From: Serilophus lunatus
Lineage: Eukaryota > Chordata > Aves > Passeriformes > Eurylaimidae
Reading direction: 5' to 3'
DNA: 64,000 bases
Assembly: GCA_013399895.1 (NCBI GenBank)
Contig: VXBA01004175.1
Span: 184,995 to 248,994, forward strand
Below the pieces are notes generated by a model. The model saw only the letters and a list, made by a program, of their open reading frames with translations, did not search any database and was not told the DNA's origin. Below, in pieces: positions 24,145-34,700 of the stretch (positions are counted from its first letter, which is position 1; each line of letters opens with the position of its first letter). A program made the translations under genes and the position numbers.

Positions 24145-25726
24145 TGTTATAGGTTTGGGGTGGGGTTTTTTGTGGAGAAGGAGAGAGGGAAGGGTGTTTG
24201 GATTGTTTGCTTGTTTGCTTGTTTGTAAAACTGGGGGTTTTTTGGAGATATGAAGGAAAGATGGAGATTGCTGTGTCTGTGGAGCAGTGGGGCTCTCCCC
24301 CGTTCCCCCACTGCCCGGTTTCATGCAGAGAGATGGCACTAGAAGTCCTGCGGGAACAGTGCCACCGCTCACAGAGTGGTAGGCCTCTCCCCTGTCCTTC
24401 CACTGCCCGAGTCACGTGGTGGGGTGGCGGCAGAGAAATGGGAATAGAATCGTGGCGGGTGCAGAGTGGAGAGTGCAGAGCCATGTGGTGCCTCTCCGCT
24501 GGTGGCAGTGGAGGCCCCCAGCTCACGGCAGTGGGCAGAACAGAATGGCAGCAGACGGAGATGCACTGGTGGTGCCAAGACCCCACATGCCTGCAGTGAG
24601 CAGTGCAGGCTCCCGATGCCCCCCCAGCCCCGTGCAGCAGGCTGTGATCCATACTGCCTCTCCCTGGCTTTCTGGAGATGGTGGTGATGCCTCTCCGCTG
24701 GTTACTGCAGTGCGCAGCTGCACCCACTGCCCTCCCTGGCCCATGGGCAGCTCCTGCAGTCCCACTGGCCTGGGGATCCCTCCCGTGAGGTCCCAGAGAC
24801 AGCGGCGGGTGCCCTGTGCTAGCACTGTGCTGGTGGTGACCGCACAATGGCAGCAGCCACTCCAAATAGCGGAGTGACGCCACTGCTCTGGGGANAGAGT
24901 CGTGGCGCCATCATGGGGATCCCTCTTGGACGTTCCCGCAGGAGGCAAGTGCACTGTGAGTCGCGCCAGTGGCCCTGTGACCGGCGGTGGCAGCTGGAAT
25001 CTGGGCCCGAGCACATGGTGGGGCTGATAGCGCCCCCGGGCCCCAGCCATGTGGCATTTCCGTGAGAACCGCCATTTTGCCTAGAGTGAAGATCCCAAAA
25101 GAAAGATGGAGCCCAACGCCACCAGCCAATTGGAGAGCAGCCTGATTGAGAAGAGATGCCAAATTTTCCATGTGACTTCCAGGGCATAAAAAGCCTAAAC
25201 ACGAAAGTCCACTCTCTTTTGGCTCCCTCTTGAGCTGAGAGCAGCACAGCTCTCCTCCTTCTGGTTCCAAGACCAAGTGGCTTGCTTCCACTCACCTCCG
25301 TCAGCACAGGAAGCAGCGCGGCACCATCAGAGCCAAGCCAGCCAAAACGCAAGTGTTAGCTTTCCCCCGTGGGTGTCCCTGGAGGGGTGGGGGGGTGCTT
25401 TTCACCATTTTTGTCTTGCAAGAAGCTCCGAGGGCCGGTAGATTCCCATCACAGAAGCGGCTTCCCTTCCTTCCTCTGCATCTTGGCTGGCCAGCTGGCT
25501 TTGAAGAGCAGTTCGGGTTTGGGGTTCTTTTTCTGCATGACATTGTCGAATATTATAGTGTGTATTTTGTCTTGGGATCCCATAAAGTTTTGAGTAGAGC
25601 TCTAGACAATAAATCTGTTAGTTACTGTTAAATCTGTTCAGTCTTTCCTCATTGTTGTGTGCCCCCCCCCCCCCCCCCCCAGCGAAAGACCAGCCANNNN
25701 NNNNNNTAGTAGTTCAAACCACTGCA
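24145..25726 (+). mobile_element. Solo LTR, family B, inserted in the ERVL leader in opposite orientation
   Basis: It begins TGTTATAGGTTTGGGG, ends AAACCACTGCA and is bounded by CCTAT at 24140-24144 and 25727-25731. It is 1582 bp long, with a TATA-like CATAAAAAGCC at 25185-25195 and AATAAA at 25608-25613, so it points plus while the surrounding provirus points minus. Its sequence family is the same as the provirus's own 3' LTR. There is an undetermined base at 24895 and a gap of ten N at 25697-25706 preceded by a run of about 20 C, so the U5 end is partly unreliable. The 275-codon minus-strand frame at 24056-24883 crosses the insertion junction and is not a gene. Confidence 0.9.
25664..25706. 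other. Poly-C run and assembly gap
   Basis: About 19-20 consecutive C (25664-25682) are followed within 20 bases by ten N. This is probably a sequencing or assembly artefact inside the LTR; the corresponding place in other family B copies has only a short C run before CTAGTGG. Confidence 0.9.
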
Positions 25727-25892
25727 CCTATCCTTACAGATAGAACAGCCCATGGAAATCATACATAGGAGAAACATGAGACAGAATAGAATGTCCTTAA
25801 AATCCCATTGCATCTTAAATGTGTCAAAGCCAGTAAGGGCAAAATCGTGCAGGATGGTTTCACCCAAACCCCCTATTTTCAAACCCATAACA
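25727..25892 (-). mobile_element. Remnant 5' end of the ERVL provirus
   Basis: On the minus strand it starts TGTTATGGGTTTGAAAATAG at 25892, directly inside the duplicate ATACT. The first 18 or so bases parallel the start of the 3' LTR (TGTTACCGGTTTGAAAATGG), then the sequences diverge. Only 166 bp lie between this end and the leader, compared with about 1.65 kb for the 3' LTR, so most of the 5' LTR has been deleted or replaced. The short frame here (DFKDILFCLMFLLCMIS, hydrophobic) has no assigned function. Confidence 0.65.
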
Positions 25893-26052
25893 ATACTTCA
25901 GTGAAATATACAGTGATCTGTACCATTACCATTGTTCTGGAACAAAATTTTAGAGTGGGTTTCCCTGTTGTTTTCTGTCTGATCACCAAGATGTTGTTTT
26001 TGTGCTTGTAGTGGGTTAACCTGAAGGTTTTCCATTTTTCTGGGGGAAGGGG

Positions 26053-27318
26053 TGTAGCCATTTGAAAAGGGCTTTGGAGGGGGAAGAATGTAAGAAACCC
26101 CACTTACCTGTTTAGTAAAATTCTGTTTTCCTTAGAAAGCTTTGGGAGGGGGGAAGCTGAGATTGGGGTGCAGGCCAGGACAAGGACGGGGCAGCGGCAG
26201 CTCCTCGCCCCCCCCTACCCCTCGGAGCATGAGCCAGCAGCACACATGGCCCTGGGGCTGTCTCGTGCTGTGTGTGGTCCCTCAGTCCCAGCTCAGGTGG
26301 CACCGGCAGCAGTCCCACAGCCCAGAGCCAGGACAGCCTCCGTTCCAGCTCAGGTGGCACCGGCAGCAGCCCCACAGCCCAGAGCCAGGACAGCCTCCGT
26401 TCCAGCCTCCTTCCCCTCTCCCTGCGCGGCTTCTTGTTTCCCCCGGGAGCGCGGGGCAGCGGCCTGGGGGCACAGCCATGGGAAGCCCCAGCGTGCCCAT
26501 GGGGAGCGGCCGGGGCAGGGTCGCAGATGCGGCAGCCCCGGTCTGGCCCCAGCCAGGAACCTGAGCACGGCTGCTGCTTCTGGACAGCAACGGGGAGCCA
26601 ACACTGGCACCGTGCTAGCAATAGGGGCGGCAGTGGCGCCGGGGTGTTCCCCGAGGTGCTGCAGCCATGAAAAGAAAGATGGCACAGGGGACCGAAACTC
26701 GTGATCTCTTCGACGAGAAAACACTGGAACCAAGGCGGGGCCTGGCCTCACTGGACCAATGGAGAGAGAGCTTGGTCAGGAAGAGGGCAACGAGATCCAC
26801 GCGAGAACGAGAAGGCTTAAAAGCGGAGGACAACAGCCCTCCCCTGCTCTTCTTTGGCTGCTCCGAGGGGAACCACACAGCTCCTGTCTTTCATGCTCGC
26901 AGGCCCCACGGTGTGGTTTCCACTCATTTCTCTCAACAAGCAAGTAACGCTCAGGGAGGTGGTGGGAGGGAGTTGTTTTAATTTTTTTTGGTGTTTTTCA
27001 GAGAGCCTGAAGGGCCAAGAAGTGCTTCCAAGGAGAGAGGGAAGGGAGAGAGACCGCTTTTCCCACCTTTCCCCACTGCTTTTTCAGCCAGCCATCTAGC
27101 TGAAAGCACAGTTCCCTTTGTCATTTTTTACCTTTTGTGGTTTTTCCCTGCGTGTCGGGTGTTCCTCTGTGTAAACCTGGGGTCCCTGTGGGTTATCCCT
27201 ACTTCCCTAATTTAAACTTCCTGTAATAAACTGTTCACCTGCTGCAAACTCTATCAGTTTTCCGTCACCTTTATTGAACCTGCCCCCTAAATGATAAAAG
27301 TGGTCCTAAACCACCACA
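26053..27318 (+). mobile_element. Solo LTR, family A, copy 2 (inside a family B LTR)
   Basis: It runs TGTAGCCATTTG to CCACCACA, 1266 bp, bounded by AGGGG at 26048-26052 and 27319-27323. It has a TATA-like TTAAAAG at 26818-26824 and AATAAA at 27235-27240. It is close to the copies at 18145 and 38201 over most of its length, including the ACCTGTTTAGTAAAATTC segment near the start and the GTGTAAACCTGGGGTCCC segment near the end. Open frames in the GC-rich U3 are artefacts. Confidence 0.92.
26288..26401 (+). repeat. 57-bp tandem duplication in LTR U3
   Basis: Two adjacent units starting CCAGCTCAGGTGGCACCGGC at 26288 and 26345 differ at about one position, which points to a recent duplication. 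It is absent from the sister LTRs at 18145 and 38201. Confidence 0.9.
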
Positions 27319-27644
27319 AGGGGGAATATTTTGTTTGTTTGTTTGTTTGTCTGTAAAACCTTTTCTTTTTTTCCTGGTTCTCAGGAGGATGGAAGCAAAT
27401 TGAGAGTGGCTGGACTGCTGTCTTGGTGTCTGCAGAGTGACAGAGCCTCTGCCACCCATTCTTCGTGACTGTGCGAGGACCAGAGAGTCTGGTGGGATGG
27501 CATGGAGCCCCTGTGCCACCGTCACTGTGGGACTGGGAGAGTGGCAGGCTGGTGATCCTGTGCTGCCCAGCACATCCCAGCGCTTTGCGGAGGCATTCCC
27601 GTGAAGCCTGCAATGCTGCGGCAGCACAATTTGCCCAAGACGAT

Positions 27645-28290
27645 CATCCAAATATTTCTTGAACTATGTCAGGCTTGGTGCTCTGGCCACTTCCCTGAAG
27701 AGGCTGTTCTAGTCCTCAACCACCCTCTAGGTGAAGAACCTTTTCCTGAAGAACTTTTCCCCTGACATTTCAGGCTATTCCCTTGTGTCCCGACACTGAT
27801 CACCACAGAGAAACATCAGTGCCTGCCCCTCCTCTTTCCTTCATAAGGAAGTTGTAGACTACAATGAGCTGTTTCCTTAGTCTCCTCTTCTCCAGGCTGC
27901 ACAGACCAAGTGACTTCAGCCACTTCTCATACAGCTTTTCCCAGGGTTGTCCAACAATTTAATATATTTCTTAAACTGTAGTGCTCAAAACTGTGCACAA
28001 TATTCAAGGTGAGGCCACACCAGTGCAGAGCAGAGAGGGACAACCACCTCCTTCAACCACCTGGTGACATTTTTTCTGATGCTCTCCAGGGCACAGTTAG
28101 CCCTCCTGGCTGCAAGAGCACTGCTGACTCATATACAACTTGCCGTTGGACCCCCACATCAAGTGTTTCCAGCACCTTATTATCCAGTCTGTATGAACAT
28201 TTGGGATTACCCCATCCCACGTGCAGAATCTGGGCTGTGCAGAATTCCTCTAGTATGGGGTATGTTTTGAATTTTTGTTGAAACAGTGTT
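27645..28290 (-). mobile_element. CR1 LINE 3'-region fragment
   Basis: The plus strand shows the reverse complement of the CR1 ORF2 end and 3' UTR: GTGAAGAACCTTTTCCTGA, AGGAAGTTGTAGACT, TCTCCTCTTCTCCAGGCTG, CAAGGTGAGGCCACACCAG, ending near a TTTTTGTTGAAAC segment. The coding sense is minus. It is heavily mutated with no usable frame, and 5' truncated like nearly all CR1 copies. It abuts the truncated family B LTR on one side and a D-type LTR on the other. Confidence 0.9.
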
Positions 28291-28768
28291 GACAACACAA
28301 GGCTGTTTTCTTAACTGTCAAGCAGTGCTTACACAGTGTCAAGGCCTTTTCTGCTCATTCAAATCCCTCTAGCAAGGAGGCTGGGGAAGCATAAAGAGCT
28401 GGGAGAGGATACAGCTGGGGCAGCTGGCCCCAACTGACCAAAGGGGTATCTAGATCATATGGTGTCAGTCTCAGCATATAAAGCTGAGAAAGAAGAAGGG
28501 AGGAACAAATAGAGTGATGAACCTTGTCATCCCAAGTCACCGTTACGTGTGAAAGAGCCCTGCTTTCCTGGTCTGAACAACTTGACAGCCAACTGGAAGA
28601 GGTGAATGAATTCCTTGCTTTCCTTTGTGTGCATGGCTTTTGCTTCCCTTATTAAACTGTCTAGCTCTACCCATGAGTTTTACCACTTCTACTCTTGCGG
28701 TTCCCTCCTGGGTAGAGTGAGCAGCCATGTATGTGGTGCTTAGTTGTCAATGAGGTTGAACAATGACA
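28290..28768 (+). mobile_element. Family D LTR, copy 1, 5' end damaged
   Basis: It shares a chain of segments with the LTR at 58913-59479: the GCTTACACAG block, AGGATACAGCTGGGGCAG, a TATA-like CATATAAAG at 28475-28483, GTGAATGAATTC, TTATTAAACTGTCT and an AACAATGACA end. No target duplication is seen, and the first 90 or so bases of the family are missing. It is inserted in, or recombined next to, the CR1 fragment. Confidence 0.75.
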
Positions 28769-31700
28769 TCTGAACAACTCTCTTCTCAGTCTTTCTTCCA
28801 AAAGTATTATTGCTCCTATTCAATACTTCTAGCATGACTGAGCTGTTGCTGCCATTTCAGCAGTTAAAAATCAGCTCAAGTGATGTGATTGGTGTATTTT
28901 TTTGTATTTACTATAATTATCATTCAAGTCCAACTTTTGCAATTAAAATACTACTGTGAATATTCTCACGGGTTTTTTCCTTAGCTCCATTATTAATTCA
29001 AAGTTCATAATTTAAAGAAAATAAATAGATGAAAGGAACAGAAATAGTGAAATAAAAAAGAATGAAATTAGGTATTTTAAGAATGAGATGCTAGCTTTTT
29101 TAATATTTTTTGTAGTTTCCAAAAGACTTAACATGCTGCAACACTGATACTACTTAGCAATTTAATTGTCTTCATTGGACCATACAGGTAATTTTAACTA
29201 GGTGTGACCATTAAGCAGTCAGTGTGAATTAAGTATTTGGAATGAGTATGACATCTTACTTTAATAGATTCGGTTCTGATAGCTTGCTTGCCTTTCTGCA
29301 CATATAATTGTCTGTGTGCTGCCTGTCAGAGTGACAAGACCAATGTCATTAATTTCTTCATCTTCCACCTGTCAAGCAGAAAAGCAATTTTGGTTGTGGG
29401 AAGAAACAGTCAAGTGTGTCTTTTGGGGTTTTTTTTCCTGCCCTTGACTTTTGAGATCACCTTATGCTTTTTAACAGCATTAAGTGCCAAGTGGGAGGGC
29501 ACAGGCTGGCCTAAGCACATGGGTAGGTTTCTGCAGTGTGTGGGCCGTGACCCTCTCATGAATGTGAGGAAGTTGTTTATGCATAAATCTAATTCTAGGT
29601 TGGCTGATAAAGATAGCAAGCAAGGTATGAATCTGAGACTAGATTTTTTTTCATGGGAGCCATTTAGATGCAGAAATATATGCATGTCCCTCTTATGAAA
29701 ATTATTTTTCAGAAAAAAAAATATTTTGAATTGTAGAGTTTATAAGAATAAATTTATGTCATTAATATGAATTCATTTTACTAGGAATGCATTATGAGAT
29801 TTGTAATATTAATTTTATTACATCATTCAATATTATTTTAACTAATACTTTTATTTATAATGTATACTTAATTTAGCTTTTAAAAAATATTAATTTAGCT
29901 TTTAAAAATTTTAATTTATTGTGAAAGTCCTCAAAATATCTATAAAATATTTCAGAATTGTTTCTTCCTTTCACAAGTATTACCACATTCACTTTTGAAG
30001 GTTAAAAATATTACTAATATTTTTACAGGCCAGATGGTAATGCTTTTGCATTTGTACCTCAGACTTTCACACTGTGCCTCATTCCCATTGAAATTAGAAG
30101 GAACTGGACATCTTGGCATGAGTTCACAGTGTGTTAGTAAAGCACATTAGTGAACAGGGATTGTTCTCTCTTCACATTAGTAATACTCCTATTTGTTTTG
30201 GAGCTTGTGCCAAGATACTGTGTTTCCCTTATAAAGAGTAGATTTCCAGCAGCTGTCTCTTACTAATTCAAACAGAGGAATAACAGGAGCATTGAGAGGG
30301 GTTTGTACGAATTTTTAGTTTTGTGTCACATTCAAATCTTACTTTCAAAGTTACTCAGATGTTTAGCCTCATTTACCCTTGGACTAAATGCAAATATTTA
30401 AACTGTGCCCTAACTTTTGACATTTTTGAAACTTTTCCATAATTTTATGGTAGAATTTATATTTCCAAGTTTTAGTAAAAAAAAACAAACCAAACCAAAC
30501 CAAACCAAAAAAACAAAAAAGGAGTAGCATTTTAAGGAAGTTATTTAATTAATTATTTTGCAAATTTTTAGCCACATTTGCTCTTAGGCATAATTGTAAC
30601 ACTAATAATAATTTTAATATTAATCTTAAAATCCTTTCAGTCCTTGAAGGTTAACAAAGTCAGGAATGTAAAATTTACTGTGGTGAAAGCATCTCAGAAA
30701 AACACAGATAAACAGCTTTCATGCAGTTGAAATGCAGTACATAACCGATCACTAATATTTCCAGTCTCCTTTGACTCCCTTTTGGCATATATTTAAAACA
30801 GGCATTAAATTTTGAGGTTTATTACAAATTCCATGAATATAAAAGACTTTGAAATATCTGGTTGACTAAGTCATGTTTTACCATTATCATTCCATATTTT
30901 GGGGGGCCTTTTTGTTAAGTTCTTTAAAAGTCAGTCTGATTTTTCCATTTTTCAGCTGCTGAGGTTCTTCATAAATCAATAGTTACAGTGGCGTTTCTTG
31001 GAAATTAGCATGATTCATGGTATGATTCAAACCCAGCATTGATATTCATTGTTCCCAGGTGCCTTCTTCTGGCTGCAGAGATCCAGGTTCTTTCTGTCTT
31101 AGCTGAGACCACCTGCAATTCCCTGTAATTCCCATCACGCTCAGTGATTTAGGGAAGGAGACTTTGTGCAGCTGATAAAAGTGAAAGTAGGCCATATCTT
31201 TGACTATCACCCTCACTGTGTCAAAATACACAGTAATTGAAAAAAAAACCAAAAAACCACTCCACAGTTAAGTTCTTCTCACTCTGCCTAAAAGCAACAG
31301 CACAGAATGAATGAGAATGTAGATTCCCACACTTTCCCAGATAGGAAATCATGGCTGAAATTGTGCTTTTAGGAAAAACTTGAAACAAGTTAAGGACAAA
31401 CCACTTTTTGACATTCATTTGACAATGAAAGTCACTTTAGAAAGCTCTGAATTCTACTTTAGCTGGAACTTCTTTGTATTACAGTATCCATGTGCTCATT
31501 CAAATAGACATTTACCTGTACTTTGTGCTTTATCTTTTGTCTTGTTTTGTTTACCAGATCATTAGAAAGTAATGACAGGGTAGCTTTCGATAAATATGGT
31601 TCCTATCAGCATATTATAAAGTTCTGCCAGCAGGTTGACAAGCAATGATACGTAAGTGCCAGTGTTAGTGGAGGTCTACCTTACCTCCAGATATCTACCA

Positions 31701-34700
31701 CAGATATTTTGTATTATCTGTGCTGAGGTGGACTTATAGGACTTGTGTATGCTAAATTAAGTTCAAGGAGTCTGAAAATATTGTTCAAGTGCTCATTTTA
31801 ACTGAAATTAAAGTTTTCACTTCGACTTAGAGAGAAGTAGATTAATAAATGTGTTTTAGTACTAATGTTAGGTTATCTAATTTGCAAAGTCCCAAGAGAG
31901 TAAACTGGTAGGGCCATAAGATTCTGTGTAAAGCCTATACCTTTCTGTGCTTAAATCCAAAATCGATGTCTGACACTGAGAAAGATTTGATTTATCATTC
32001 CCTAATGAACGGATTAGAAAGTGACCCATATTGGACTAATTTACAGCCATATCAATTGCTATTCTAATTGTCCTCAAAGGTGTGTTTTTACCTACAGACA
32101 AGACATAGGTTATATATAACAGGTTTCATATTTGGAGATTAGGAAGCTATGATTTTATACTTTGAGTCTTATGCCAATGAAATAACAGACAATATTCTAA
32201 TGGTTCAGTACTGTGATTATCTATCTATCTAGGGCAACAACATGCATATCAAACCTATGAAATGCTGATGCTCTTAATGTTATAGGCTTAAAAATATCTC
32301 AAATATGTTAGCACTTCTCTAAACGTTTCTTTATGTTCATTCTGTGGGTAATGAAATTACATTTTGAAACTATGAAATTCTTTACCAAACAGAATTCTTA
32401 CCTTCCTAGTGAGCACTAAGTTAAAGGTCAAAATTGTTTGATACATACGAAGGCCTGTTTTTTATGTCAATCATTTTTCTAATGGAAGTGCTCATTATGA
32501 TGCCAGTAATGGTTTATATACAAGCCTGTGTGTGCCTATGTGTGCAAATGCATAATTGCAAACTTTTCTATTTTATTTTTGTTCTTCCACAGCTGTTCCT
32601 ACATATATTTCTGCTACAGTAATGAAATAGAAGTCTCTGCCAAGTCAGCCTGGGCCTGCAACTGTAAATTAGGCCCCTAAGGATTCACGGAATTACCACT
32701 TTAATTTTGAGATTTTCTATGGAAATATACTTAACTGCATTTCTAGATCATGTCCCAGTGCTTTGTGGAAACATACAGTGATCAACTAGAGATAGCCATC
32801 CCATGAAATATAAAATCACTTCATTTTGTTTCACTTCCAAAGTATTTAAAACTACAATTGAAATAGAAATTATGAGAAAGAAATGTTGGTGGTTTTGTTT
32901 GGAATCCTGCTGGTTAGCCACCTGCTAACCAATCTATCCCTCTTTAACTTAAATATTTTCTTCTCCAATAAGTATATTAAGCCTGAGGGTCTACCCATAT
33001 TTATTTTGTTGGATTCTAACTTTTCTATATGCTGCACTCAGCTGTGGAAAGAGAAACTGTTTTACAGCGTACTCTGTCTTCCTTTGTGGTAACTGGTTGA
33101 GTATGTATCTAGGGATTAGCAACTACTCATATTTATTTTATAACAATATTTTATTTACACCCTTTTCTTATATGTGAACATATAAAAACCCTGATAACAA
33201 AGGGTTTTCTCATGTTCATGTCAAACAATAAATATTCTTTTTATAGAATCAGAGGTTAATGAGTCTCATAAGTTTAATACTTTTCTAAGGCCAAGTGGTA
33301 TAGCATATCCTTTTAATATATCCTTCAAATTAAAATGGTTGCATTTATTGTATCAACATAAAGCACTTAGTAGCTTCCTATGAGATATGAAATTATCTAA
33401 TCACAAATGTCTTGTACAAAAAATAAAAAGCATGCAAGCTATTGTAAAGTTATGGCACTGCTACTTTTTTTTTTTGAGTCACATAAACTAAGCTATTTAA
33501 ACTGCCTATTTCCGAGATATTTTGCCTTCTTTTTTCTCCACAATCTAAGGTGATTAGCTCATTTACAAAAATACTTAGTATTTCTTTTATTACAGCAAGG
33601 GTATAGCAAATGCTTAATAAATATTTAAAAGATCCATCTGTCAGAGTAAACTAGCACAGGCAAAGCTTCCATGTCCTCTGGAGGTATTTAGCCCAACACA
33701 TTTAACAGGAATCCACTGTTCTAGGAAGGCATATTCTGGTTTATATGGAAATAAACTGAGTTTTTCAAAGCAATCAGTTTTGAATTACATCCTGCTTGGG
33801 CAATAAGGTCTTCATAGTGAACACTTCTTCTTGATAGTATAAATAAAGTAGAAAAGATGAAACTTTTTTTTTTTTAAATCTGATTCTGTCAGAGTAAAAA
33901 AATATTGCCTGTGTAGGCAGGAGAGCAGATTGCAATAGTGGGGTTGATTCCATTCAGCAATGAAATCTAAGGTTTCTAGAGAGTGGTAAGCATGTGAGGT
34001 TAATAACTAGGCACAAAAGCTTCTTGAGAAATCTCTTATTATGGTATATCTAGCTCTGACAAATGATGGCTGTATTTGTCACTTTGCATTCTTGTTGAAG
34101 GGGTATCTTTTATTCTTCAGTTTGTTCCTTGGGGGGATTGCTGAAGTGTGTGATTGTATTTGGAAGGATTAGACTATCAAAGGGTAAAGTTATCGTTCAT
34201 ATGAATGTCATTCTTCATAAAGTATATAAAATTTGAAATATATTAGGTGGCCTAGGATGGAAAGAATCCACAGAGATGGTTTTTTGATCAGTTAGATGGC
34301 TGTTTTCCTTTCCAGAATGCCAATGAATCCATCAGCAGTTGCTCGCTAACAAATATTCTTCAAACCCCCTTTAAAAACTGGGGAATGATGGGAGAAGCTT
34401 TCCTTTTTGTGGACTCTAGGTGCCAAAATAGTAAAGTGCTTGCCCAGATTCACAGTTTTTCACTTCACATTAGCATTTCATGTAGAAATAGTTAAGCTAA
34501 ACTGCCAATACTCTTGCAGTAAAACTATAGTTCTTTAGTCAGCTGAACGGATTTTGAAGACCAGACTGACCTAGAGAGAGAAAAAACAGTTACCTCCAAG
34601 TTGTTAAACCTTAAAGATTTGATAGCATGGTGTTTTTAATATTTTTTTAATTGCATTTACTACAATCTTTGAGATAGTCTGGAGATGAGTGAAAAATGTA

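Larger units (their letters stand above)
16538..25897 (-). mobile_element. Minus-strand ERVL-type provirus with nested insertions (span includes target duplications)
   Basis: The element proper is 16543-25892 and is flanked on both sides by ATACT (16538-16542 and 25893-25897). Read on the minus strand it has a short LTR-like 5' end, an untranslated leader, gag, protease, reverse transcriptase, RNase H, integrase, a purine-rich tract and a 3' LTR ending CCACCACA. Two later solo LTRs lie inside it (18145-19499 and 24145-25726). Class III/ERVL membership follows from the Gag and Pol sequence style, the 5-bp duplication and the absence of a recognisable env. Every coding domain is broken by stops, frameshifts or active-site loss, so it cannot be autonomous. 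The 5' LTR is mostly missing; its length is far below that of the 3' LTR (about 1.65 kb without the insert). Confidence 0.88.
26007..27644 (+). mobile_element. Family B LTR, 3'-truncated, split by a solo LTR
   Basis: It begins TGTAGTGGGTTAACC and runs through GGGGGAAGGG; after the inserted LTR it resumes with a GTTTG-repeat tract, TGTCTGTAAAACC and a GC-rich U3, the same order as the family B LTR at 24145. TATA and AATAAA segments of family B are not found; instead CR1 sequence begins near 27645, so the 3' part is missing. The left edge is based on similarity only, without a target duplication. Confidence 0.7.

Noticed and set aside
24056..24883. 275-codon minus-strand open frame
   Set aside because: It crosses the junction between the ERVL leader and the inserted solo LTR at 24145, so it did not exist before the insertion, and it shows only GC-rich low-complexity composition.
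16543..27318. Interpretation as one provirus with A-type LTRs at 18145 and 26053 as its ends
   Set aside because: Both A LTRs point plus while pol is minus, and each has its own different 5-bp duplication (CAAAT and AGGGG).
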